A stretch of 12,556 nucleotides of DNA from an uncultured Anaerobutyricum sp. (lineage in GTDB: Bacteria; Bacillota; Clostridia; Lachnospirales; Lachnospiraceae): assembly GCA_934317185.1 (NCBI GenBank), contig CAKREJ010000037.1:1-12556 (forward strand), given 5' to 3'. Of this stretch, positions 1 to 6,700 are shown piece after piece (positions within the stretch are counted from its first letter, which is position 1; every line of letters begins with the position of its first letter). The notes beneath the pieces are model-generated. The model was given only the letters and a program-made list of their open reading frames with translations. It did no database searches and was not told where the DNA came from. Both the position numbers and the translations under genes were made by a program.

Positions 1-9
1 AATTAGTAT

Positions 10-483
10 TTATCCTAAATTGCGGATTTTAAAATCTCTTTCGGCTTCTCTTTTGGCATCTTTTTTGGCGATATCCTGCCGTTTATCATAGAGCTTTTTG
101 CCTCGTGCAAGACCGATTTCTACTTTCACAAGACTGCCTTTAAAGTAAACTTTTAACGGCATTAAGGTGTAGCCTTTCATTTTAATCTGTCCGGCAAGTT
201 TATTGATTTCCGACTTATGAAGAAGAAGCTTTCTTACACGAAGTGGATCTTTGTTAAAGATATTTCCTTTTTCGTAAGGACTGATATGCATATGATTAAT
301 GAGCACTTCTCCTTTATTGCTTATCGTTACAAAGGATTCTTTAATGCTGCATTTGCCCATACGCAAAGACTTCACTTCCGTTCCGTGAAGAGCAATTCCT
401 GCCTCATATTTTTCATCGATAAAGTAATCGTGATATGCTTTTTTATTATTGGCAATTAATTTGATACCTTCTGATTTTGCCAT
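10..483 (-). CDS. smpB: SsrA-binding protein SmpB (tmRNA partner, trans-translation)
   Basis: SmpB binds the tRNA-like domain of tmRNA and delivers it to stalled ribosomes, so that the unfinished peptide is tagged and the ribosome freed. The 157-residue product has the usual family length. Visible landmarks are the N-terminal [11 protein letters not shown] stretch (about 10-20), the OB-fold motif GTEVKSLR (34-41), and the conserved basic block [13 protein letters not shown] (124-136) that leads into the Lys/Arg-rich C-terminal tail which enters the mRNA channel. The ATG at 483 is preceded by an AGGGGA-type ribosome site about 7 nt upstream. It follows rnr by 85 nt, with no terminator seen between them, so the two are probably cotranscribed. 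Family knowledge: RNase R works with SmpB-tmRNA to degrade non-stop mRNAs, so the pairing is functional. The tmRNA gene often follows smpB in Firmicutes but would lie outside this window. Confidence 0.98.
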   Translation of the reverse strand: MAKSEGIKLIANNKKAYHDYFIDEKYEAGIALHGTEVKSLRMGKCSIKESFVTISNKGEVLINHMHISPYEKGNIFNKDPLRVRKLLLHKSEINKLAGQIKMKGYTLMPLKVYFKGSLVKVEIGLARGKKLYDKRQDIAKKDAKREAERDFKIRNLG

Positions 484-568
484 ATGAATTCCCCTTTCCT
501 GTTATATTCCGTAATTTGTTACTCACCACCTGCAGAATGGGAGTCAGCTCACATCTGATATAACGATA

Positions 569-2905
569 TTATATCTCATCAATTTTCTTTTTGCTGTAAA
601 GATGTAAAAGACGGTCTGCCTCCTCATCATCTATCCAGTCATTCAAAAGAATACCGTCTTTATCCGGAAGACTGCTTCCTGTCTCATCAAATTCGGATTC
701 TTCTTCCTCAAAGCTATCTCCCGGCATTCCATCACCATAATAATCATCCGGATCAGGATAATCGGCGTGATTTGAAAATTCTTTTAAGACAAAATCTATC
801 GTACGTTCCATTTTATCTGCGGAGCGGACTACGATTTCTACCTTCTGGCCGAGTGTAAAGATTCGTCCGGTATGTTCTCCTGTAAGCTTATAAGATTCCT
901 CATCAAATACATAGAAATCATCTAAAAGGCTGTTCATCGGAACCATTCCTTCGATCGTATTGTCAAGTTCCACAAAAAATCCCCAGGAGGTTACTCCCGA
1001 AATAACACCGGTAAAAGCTTCGCCCAGATACTGCTGCATATATTCTACCTTTTTTAGTTTATCAACTTCTCTTTCTGCATCCTGTGCACGACGTTCCATA
1101 ACAGAACTCTGCTGTGCCACTGCCGGGAGAATGGCTTCATAATGTTCTAATCGCTTCTGATTTAACTTACCATGAATATTCTCTTTGATAATACGGTGAA
1201 TCTGCAGATCAGGGTAACGTCGTATCGGAGAAGTAAAGTGGGTGTAATACTGTGTAGAAAGTCCAAAATGACCTACATTCAATGTTGTATACTTCGCCTG
1301 CTTCATAGAACGAAGTGCAAGTCGGCTGATTAACGGTTCTTCCGGCTCTCCCTCTAAAGAAAAGAGCAGTTTCTGAATTTCTTTTGGATGAAAGTTTTCC
1401 CTTCCCGTCTTCATATAATATCCAAAGTTATGAATAAATGTATCAAGCTTCTTTATCTTATCACTGTCCGGTGTCTCATGGGTACGGTAAAGGAATGGGA
1501 TTTCCTGCCAGAAATAATCCTCTGCAACAGTTTCATTCGCAAGAAGCATAAAGTCCTCGATGATGTCTGTTGCAACATTTCTCTCATATGGGTGAATATC
1601 TATCGGATATCCCTTATCGTCTACGATAATCTTAGATTCCGGGAAATCGAAGTCGATCGCACCTCGTTTTCTACGCTTTTCTTTTAAGATAGCTGCTGCT
1701 TCTTTCATTAAAAAACATAATTCACGAATATCTTCTCTTTTGCCTTCCGGATGTTCCTGCCCTTCAAGAATCGCCTTTACACCTGTATAACTCATTCGTT
1801 CATCAACACAAATTACGGATTCTGTAATCGTGTGATCAAGTACATTACCGCTTGCATCAAATGTCATCATACAGCTCATTGCCAGACGGTCTGTTCCTGC
1901 ATTCAAAGAACAGATTCCATTCGAAAGCTCTCTTGGAAGCATCGGAATGACACGATCTGCAAGATAAACACTGGTTGCCCGCTCCAACGCTTCTTTATCA
2001 AGAGGAGAGTCTTCCTTAACATAATGAGATACATCAGCGATATGAACTCCAAGATAATACTTCTCATCTTTTTTAGAAAGTGTAATGGCATCATCTAAAT
2101 CTCTCGCATCTTCTCCGTCAATTGTTACAGTAAGAAGATTACGAAAATCCACACGCTTCCCACCCGGCTGCTCTGAAATCTCCTGCGGAACAGACTGTGC
2201 CTCCTTCATAACAGACTTTGGAAATTCCTCTTCGATTCCATATGCCCGTATAATACTTGTCACATCCGTAGACGGATCATCCATTGCTCCGAGAATCTCG
2301 ATAACTGCTCCTTCCGGCTTCTTTCTCTCCCCTCCAAAATCCGTCAGTTGAACTACAACCTTATCTCCATCCTTTGCACCATTGATATGCTTCTTGGAAA
2401 TAAAAATATCTTTATCATAATGACGGTCATCGGGAAGAACAAATCCAAAGCTGGTATTTTTCTGGAAAGTTCCAACAAGTGTCTTGCAGCCACGTTCTAA
2501 TATTTTTAAAACCATTCCTTCCCGGCGTTTTCCTTCTCCTCCAAATCTCTTTGTCACTTTCACTTTCACAATGTCTTTATGAAGAGCACCGTTCACATAG
2601 GCCGCAGGTATAAAGATATCTTCCTCTTCTCCCTCAACCGTCACAAAACCAAAACCACGGGCATTCGCTGTAAACACTCCCGTAACATTGTGATTCTCCG
2701 GCTTAATATACTTACCTCTGGCAGTAAGTTCTACACTTCCGTCTGCCACAAGTGCATCCATCACCTCTTTTAAAGCACCCCTGTCTTTATGAGGCACATC
2801 CATAAGATATGCCATCTCCTTTAATTTTAAAGGGATATAATCCGGGTCATAGATCATATCCCGTATACTGTTTTTACGTTGTTCAAATAATAATTTATCT
2901 TTCAT
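569..2905 (-). CDS. rnr: Ribonuclease R (3'-5' exoribonuclease, RNB family)
   Basis: RNase R is a processive cytoplasmic 3'-to-5' exoribonuclease that degrades structured RNA and takes part in trans-translation. The 778-residue product shows an N-terminal winged-helix region (about 1-70), two cold-shock/OB domains (about 72-130 and 142-205), the RNB catalytic domain (about 250-580) and an S1 RNA-binding domain (about 628-708). The catalytic motif IDGEDARDLDDA gives the metal-binding aspartates D263, D269, D271 and D272, with the same spacing as in characterised RNase II/R enzymes. HFTSPIRRYPDL (556-567) is the conserved RNB C-terminal motif. After the S1 domain comes an unusually acidic tail (about 712-762) ending in a short basic segment, unlike the lysine-rich tail of E. 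coli RNase R. The ATG at 2905 has AGGGG about 9 nt upstream. A strong terminator lies just before the gene, so expression may need read-through from secG. Confidence 0.97.
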   Translation of the reverse strand: MKDKLLFEQRKNSIRDMIYDPDYIPLKLKEMAYLMDVPHKDRGALKEVMDALVADGSVELTARGKYIKPENHNVTGVFTANARGFGFVTVEGEEEDIFIPAAYVNGALHKDIVKVKVTKRFGGEGKRREGMVLKILERGCKTLVGTFQKNTSFGFVLPDDRHYDKDIFISKKHINGAKDGDKVVVQLTDFGGERKKPEGAVIEILGAMDDPSTDVTSIIRAYGIEEEFPKSVMKEAQSVPQEISEQPGGKRVDFRNLLTVTIDGEDARDLDDAITLSKKDEKYYLGVHIADVSHYVKEDSPLDKEALERATSVYLADRVIPMLPRELSNGICSLNAGTDRLAMSCMMTFDASGNVLDHTITESVICVDERMSYTGVKAILEGQEHPEGKREDIRELCFLMKEAAAILKEKRRKRGAIDFDFPESKIIVDDKGYPIDIHPYERNVATDIIEDFMLLANETVAEDYFWQEIPFLYRTHETPDSDKIKKLDTFIHNFGYYMKTGRENFHPKEIQKLLFSLEGEPEEPLISRLALRSMKQAKYTTLNVGHFGLSTQYYTHFTSPIRRYPDLQIHRIIKENIHGKLNQKRLEHYEAILPAVAQQSSVMERRAQDAEREVDKLKKVEYMQQYLGEAFTGVISGVTSWGFFVELDNTIEGMVPMNSLLDDFYVFDEESYKLTGEHTGRIFTLGQKVEIVVRSADKMERTIDFVLKEFSNHADYPDPDDYYGDGMPGDSFEEEESEFDETGSSLPDKDGILLNDWIDDEEADRLLHLYSKKKIDEI

Positions 2906-2934
2906 ATATAGCTTCCCCTGTCAAAACTTTTGTC

Positions 2935-2974
2935 AAAAAAAGCCGTCTCAGTTCAGTTTGCGAATTGAGACGGC
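2935..2974 (-). terminator. Rho-independent terminator downstream of secG, immediately before rnr
   Basis: Read on the minus strand, a 9-bp stem GCCGTCTCA / TGAGACGGC (2966-2974 with 2942-2950) is extended by three further pairs after one mismatch. It leaves a 7-nt loop and is followed directly by seven U (2935-2941). This is a textbook intrinsic terminator, 20 nt after the secG stop codon. Only 29 nt separate the end of the U-tract from the rnr start codon. Confidence 0.93.
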
Positions 2975-2994
2975 ATCATTAGTCTGCTTTAAAA

Positions 2995-3237
2995 TTACTG
3001 GAAAACCTTCAGGCAAAGGCCGATGGCTACTACGAAGAATAAAAATCCAAGAATTGCTGTAATTCTCTCTAACTTACCTTCCTTAGTCCGGCCACGGTTC
3101 TTTCTAACATAGGAATCAGAATCAACCTGTCCACTTAACGCACCGAACCCTGAATTCTTGCTTTCCTGCATCATTACCACGATAATCATCACAACACATA
3201 TTAACATAAAAATAATTGTTACTAATGTTCTAGCCAA
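2995..3237 (-). CDS. secG: Preprotein translocase subunit SecG
   Basis: SecG is the small accessory subunit of the SecYEG protein-conducting channel in the cytoplasmic membrane. The 80-residue product has two membrane segments (about 3-23 and 57-78) joined by a polar loop containing the QESKNSGFGAL stretch (24-34), which matches the conserved post-TM1 region of the family. Length and topology are typical. The start codon is TTG at 3237, with AGGAGGT at 3245-3251 and a 7-nt spacing. An in-frame TGA lies six bases upstream, so there is no longer alternative, and the next ATG (codon 11) would remove half of TM1. A strong promoter lies about 40 nt upstream, so secG can be expressed independently of the nucleoside operon, although no terminator separates it from that operon. 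Confidence 0.93.
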   Translation of the reverse strand: MARTLVTIIFMLICVVMIIVVMMQESKNSGFGALSGQVDSDSYVRKNRGRTKEGKLERITAILGFLFFVVAIGLCLKVFQ

Positions 3238-3244
3238 ATTTCAC

Positions 3245-3251
3245 ACCTCCT
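3245..3251 (-). promoter_or_regulatory. Shine-Dalgarno that fixes the TTG start of secG
   Basis: AGGAGGT on the minus strand is placed 7 nt before TTG at 3237-3235. No ATG or GTG in the secG frame has a ribosome site at suitable spacing, so this decides a non-ATG start. Confidence 0.85.
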
Positions 3252-3274
3252 GCCATCTACACAAAATCTAAACT

Positions 3275-3303
3275 ATTATAGCACAGTTTTTTCCAGAAAA
3301 CAA
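3275..3303 (-). promoter_or_regulatory. Sigma-A promoter for secG (-rnr-smpB)
   Basis: On the minus strand, a perfect TATAAT at 3280-3275 is preceded by TGC, forming an extended -10 (TGnTATAAT). A TTGTTT -35 at 3303-3298 lies exactly 17 bp upstream. The predicted transcription start falls near 3268, leaving a leader of about 30 nt before the secG ribosome site and TTG start. The -35 begins only 5 nt after the stop codon of the preceding lipoprotein gene. Confidence 0.82.
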
Positions 3304-3307
3304 GCTC

Positions 3308-4585
3308 TTAATTCTCTTCTGTTGTAGATTCATCAACATCTGTAGACTGTTCTGCCAGATAATCCTGTGTACTTTCTGTAATTCCATCAACAAATACATC
3401 AAAAACAGATTTGGACTGTGTCATTGATTCCTGGAGCTTTCCATTCTTGATATATTTTTTATATTTTTTAAACTTTTTATTACTCTTTGCCAATTCATCC
3501 AGTGAAGAACCATCAATCGTAAACTTCTCTGTATTAAATACTTTGGCATTACCGGCTCTTAAATTCTTCTCAAGCTCTGCAACCCTTTCCGCCGTTCCAT
3601 CTGCTATATGCTGATCATTTAACTGCGAAATAATAACCACATTTTCTGCATACCCAGCGGTCCAGTCCGTCTTAATTTCTTTGCCCTCTAATACTTTGTT
3701 AACCGCATAAGTATAATAGGTACTCCAGTCAGAAGTAACAGAAGTTAACGCATCTTTTGGTGCGATTGAAATAAGATTCTCTTCATTACCGATAAGCGGT
3801 GTATCATTTTCTGCACATACTGTTGCAACTGCCGTTGTATAAGTATACTGTGCCATCATCTTCACACCGGCAGCAATAAGCTGTCTTGCAGCCTTTCCAT
3901 CTGCATCATAGACACCTCTTTTGCCAACATAACGCACTAAAATATCAGACTGGGAGCACGCTCTTTCTACTCCAAGATAGAACGCATTAATACAGCTTGT
4001 AGTCTTTGCATTCTTTTCGTAAGCTACAAATCCGATCACGCAGTCTTCTGAAGAAATATCTCCTTTGTCAAGAAGATGATTTAACTTTATGCCGGCAACT
4101 AAGCCTGCAACATGATATGCCTCATAAATTCTTGTGTCATAATTATGAAAATTAGAAAGTCCGCTGTCTTTTGCAAGCTTGCCGCCTTCCTGACAAAATT
4201 GTATATCCGGATACTTTTTCGCACTTTCTTCTACAACACTCTCAAAGTTTGGATTCTCTGCAAAAATGATCTCGCATCCTTTTTCTGCCAGTTCTGCTAT
4301 CTTTTTTTCACAATTTGACTTCTTTACACTTTCTGCAACAATGATCTGATCATCAGAAAGACCTGTTTCTTCCTGCATTTTACGAATTCCCTGCACACGG
4401 GCGACCGTATCCGGTGCATCTCCATCAGAAGAAAGGAGATATCCCACCTTCAAACTCGTACTATCTGCCGTCTTCGTCTCCTGTTTATTACCCGTATTCT
4501 CCGGAAAAAGCGACTTAGTGCTTCCGCATCCGCAGATTGATAAAGCCATAACCAAAGCTATGAGCACTGCTATATGTTTTCTCAT
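3308..4585 (-). CDS. Second BMP-family nucleoside-binding lipoprotein (diverged paralogue)
   Basis: This is an extracytoplasmic substrate-binding lipoprotein of the Basic Membrane Protein/PnrA-like family, expected to feed a ligand to the ABC importer encoded just upstream. The 425-residue product starts with a lipoprotein signal peptide whose lipobox ends at C20 (ICGC). It aligns along its length with the operon's first binding protein: the GLSDDQ motif, AEKGCEIIFAENPNFES (100-116), AGLVAGIKLN, AFYLGV, and ALTSVTSDWSTYYTYAV. Several pocket segments differ, though. FVAYEKNAKTTSC replaces YVGAFPYAEVISG, and AQYTYTTAV replaces SQHADTTGA. The C-terminus has a Ser/Thr/Glu-rich extension of about 20 residues. 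The ATG at 4585 is chosen for its GGAGGAA site 8 nt upstream and its signal peptide. The frame stays open to 4699, but that part overlaps the permease gene and lacks a signal sequence. An altered ligand or an auxiliary role is inference. Confidence 0.9.
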   Translation of the reverse strand: MRKHIAVLIALVMALSICGCGSTKSLFPENTGNKQETKTADSTSLKVGYLLSSDGDAPDTVARVQGIRKMQEETGLSDDQIIVAESVKKSNCEKKIAELAEKGCEIIFAENPNFESVVEESAKKYPDIQFCQEGGKLAKDSGLSNFHNYDTRIYEAYHVAGLVAGIKLNHLLDKGDISSEDCVIGFVAYEKNAKTTSCINAFYLGVERACSQSDILVRYVGKRGVYDADGKAARQLIAAGVKMMAQYTYTTAVATVCAENDTPLIGNEENLISIAPKDALTSVTSDWSTYYTYAVNKVLEGKEIKTDWTAGYAENVVIISQLNDQHIADGTAERVAELEKNLRAGNAKVFNTEKFTIDGSSLDELAKSNKKFKKYKKYIKNGKLQESMTQSKSVFDVFVDGITESTQDYLAEQSTDVDESTTEEN

Positions 4586-4593
4586 GTTTCCGA

Positions 4594-4600
4594 TTCCTCC
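4594..4600 (-). promoter_or_regulatory. Shine-Dalgarno fixing the start of the second binding lipoprotein
   Basis: GGAGGAA on the minus strand lies 8 nt before the ATG at 4585. It supports the signal-peptide start and rejects the longer in-frame start at 4699, which lies inside the preceding permease gene. Confidence 0.8.
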
Positions 4601-4610
4601 GTTTCTTTGC

Positions 4611-5591
4611 TTAACGGTCCTCTCTAAAATATGCCAGTCCCAGACTGTTTGGTGGCTGCTGTTCTCTCTTCTTACGAAGACTTGTAATGATAAGAACAAT
4701 GATCGTTACCAGATACGGGAGCATCTTAAAGATTTCCTGCATACTTCTTCCAAGTCCCGGTATATAAAGATATAAAATATACAATCCACCAAAAAGGAAA
4801 GAACCCCAGATTGCATTAACCGGCTTCCAGAGGGCAAAAATAACAAGTGCGATCGCAAGCCAGCCTCTGTCACCAAAACCATTATTCGTCCAGGTTCCTC
4901 CTGAATATTCCATTACAAAATAAAGACCTCCAAGACCGGCAATTCCTCCGCCGATTACCGTTGCAAGATATTTATAAAGCGTAACATTAATTCCTGCCGC
5001 ATCCGCTGTTGCCGGACTTTCTCCTACTGCATTCAGATTCAGTCCCCAACGGGTACGTTTTAAAAAAAATGCCATGAGTAGTGTAATAATAATTGCAAAA
5101 TATGTCAAGAACCCATAATTAAAAAATATCTCTCCGATTACAGGTATCTTTGATAAAAATGGAAGCTTTGCACGATAGGCATCCCCTGTTACCGCTACAG
5201 AAATCTGACCTACTCCACCGGCAAGTGTAGAAAGAGAGCCTCCGAAAAAGTTACCAAATCCAACACCAAATGTTGTCAGAGCAAGACCTGCTACATTTTG
5301 ATTCGCTCTTAATGTAATTGTTAATACACTAAAAATCAATCCTCCTAATGCAGCCATTAAAAAGGCAGCCACAAGGGAAAGAAGCATTCCAACCAGTCCA
5401 TTTGGATGAGCTGCAAACTTTTCATAGTAAAAAGCCGCAATAAGACCGGCAATTCCACCCATATACATCATTCCGGGAACTCCGAGATTCAAATTACCGG
5501 ACTTCTCTGTAAGAATTTCTCCATCTGCACCAAAGAGCATACAGACTCCCTGCATAATGGCTTTTTGTATAAATGTAATTAATACTGTCAT
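4611..5591 (-). CDS. Nucleoside ABC transporter permease 2 (NupQ-like, BPD_transp_2 family)
   Basis: This is one of two membrane subunits of a BMP-dependent nucleoside ABC importer, resembling B. subtilis NupQ (YufQ). The 326-residue product is strongly hydrophobic with about eight or more membrane segments. Diagnostic motifs are EKSGNLNLGVPGMM (29-42), where many relatives have a glutamate before GMM, the cytoplasmic ATPase-contact loop GESPATADAAGI (190-201), and GDRGWLAIALVIFALWKP (240-257). The start is ATG at 5591. A TTG directly before it could serve but is less likely. The AGGAGG ribosome site overlaps the stop codon of the upstream permease gene, and the genes are 14 nt apart, which suggests translational coupling. 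It is followed after 25 nt by the second binding lipoprotein. Confidence 0.94.
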   Translation of the reverse strand: MTVLITFIQKAIMQGVCMLFGADGEILTEKSGNLNLGVPGMMYMGGIAGLIAAFYYEKFAAHPNGLVGMLLSLVAAFLMAALGGLIFSVLTITLRANQNVAGLALTTFGVGFGNFFGGSLSTLAGGVGQISVAVTGDAYRAKLPFLSKIPVIGEIFFNYGFLTYFAIIITLLMAFFLKRTRWGLNLNAVGESPATADAAGINVTLYKYLATVIGGGIAGLGGLYFVMEYSGGTWTNNGFGDRGWLAIALVIFALWKPVNAIWGSFLFGGLYILYLYIPGLGRSMQEIFKMLPYLVTIIVLIITSLRKKREQQPPNSLGLAYFREDR

Positions 5592-5605
5592 CAATCTCTT
5601 CCTCC

Positions 5606-6700
5606 TTATGCACTGTGCTTTCCACGAAATTCCAGTTTGTAATTAATGAAAAATTCGCATCCGATAACAAAAAATAAAATAATTCCTGTAATAACATCGG
5701 AAGCATTTTCATTTAGATTATACTGTGTCGCAATCTGAATCGCTCCCTGCTGCATAAACACGAGAAGAAAAGAAATCACTGCCATCGCCCATACATTAAA
5801 CTTTGCAAGCCATGCTACAATAATCGCAGTAAATCCACGACCTCCTGCCGTACTCGTAGAAATCGTATGAGAAGAACCGCTGACAAGAATAAATCCTGCA
5901 AGACCTGCGATTCCTCCGGAAATCCCAACAGTACGGATAATAACTTTTCCTACATTAATCCCTGCATATCGTGCAGTATTCTCACTCTCTCCTACGACAG
6001 AAATCTCATAGCCATGTTTTGTACGCTTCATATAAATAAACATTAACACGGTTAATAATAACACAATTACAAGATTCCATCCATAGTCAAGTCCAAAAAG
6101 AGGAGGAAGCCAGCCTGCCTTTGTCGGAGCGTTAATAATTCCAACAGAGTTTGATCCAACCGGATTTTCCCAATATACAATACAAAATGTTACAACCTGC
6201 ATCGCAACATAATTTAACATCAATGTAAACAATGTTTCATTCGTATTCCATTTTGCCTTAAAAAATGCCGGGATAATTCCCCAGATTCCTCCGGCAGCAA
6301 AACTGCAAAGAAACATCAGTACAAGCAGAACTCCCGTTGGAAGTGCATTCCCTGCATAAATCATCATTGCCGCAGAAGCAACACAGCCCATAAGTATCTG
6401 TCCCTCTGCACCGATATTCCAGAACTTCATTTTAAACGCAGGCGTTACAGCAACCGCTACACATAACAAGGTCAGTGCATCTCTTGCCGTTACCCAGAAA
6501 CGTCGACTTGTTCCTACCGCTCCTTCTACAATCCCCTCATAAACTTCTACAGGATTCATCTTAATAATTATAAAAATAAAACCCGCACACACAACAAGCG
6601 AAAGGAAAATCGCAACGATTCTCACCAGCCACTTCTTTCCAAATGGCATATCCTCTCTTTTCGAAAGGTGTATCAGTGGTTCTTTCACTGTATTATCCAT
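5606..6700 (-). CDS. Nucleoside ABC transporter permease 1 (NupP-like, BPD_transp_2 family)
   Basis: This is a membrane permease subunit of the BMP/ABC nucleoside importer, comparable to B. subtilis NupP (YufP). The 364-residue product has a short charged N-terminus, a first membrane segment at about 24-46, and further hydrophobic segments to about 353. Family motifs are KFWNIGAEGQ (92-101), NETLFTLMLNYVA (154-166), the coupling-loop sequence GESENTARYAGI (237-248) and GRGFTAIIVAWLAK (287-300). The ATG at 6700 overlaps the ATPase stop codon by one base (TAATG), and AGGAGG lies 7 nt upstream inside the ATPase gene, so translation is almost certainly coupled. It pairs with the next permease to form the heterodimeric channel. 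Confidence 0.95.
   Translation of the reverse strand: MDNTVKEPLIHLSKREDMPFGKKWLVRIVAIFLSLVVCAGFIFIIIKMNPVEVYEGIVEGAVGTSRRFWVTARDALTLLCVAVAVTPAFKMKFWNIGAEGQILMGCVASAAMMIYAGNALPTGVLLVLMFLCSFAAGGIWGIIPAFFKAKWNTNETLFTLMLNYVAMQVVTFCIVYWENPVGSNSVGIINAPTKAGWLPPLFGLDYGWNLVIVLLLTVLMFIYMKRTKHGYEISVVGESENTARYAGINVGKVIIRTVGISGGIAGLAGFILVSGSSHTISTSTAGGRGFTAIIVAWLAKFNVWAMAVISFLLVFMQQGAIQIATQYNLNENASDVITGIILFFVIGCEFFINYKLEFRGKHSA

Noticed and set aside
1..9. tmRNA gene (ssrA) next to smpB
   Set aside because: Only 9 nt remain after the smpB stop codon, so nothing can be judged.
557..580. GATATA / TATATC inverted repeat at the rnr stop codon
   Set aside because: It is a short A/T-only stem partly inside the coding sequence, with no U-tract, so it is not a credible terminator.
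2919..2938. Tandem TTTTGACA copies (two perfect TTGACA -35 boxes) just upstream of rnr
   Set aside because: No acceptable -10 lies at 16-19 bp from either copy. The only TATATA is at 20 bp and touches the start codon. One copy is also part of the terminator U-tract.
4586..4699. In-frame extension of the second lipoprotein to 4699
   Set aside because: It overlaps the permease gene, and would bury the signal peptide; a strong ribosome site precedes the ATG at 4585.
5592..5594. TTG at 5594 as start of permease 2
   Set aside because: It is directly followed by ATG at 5591 at a suitable distance (9 nt) from AGGAGG, and ATG is the more probable start.
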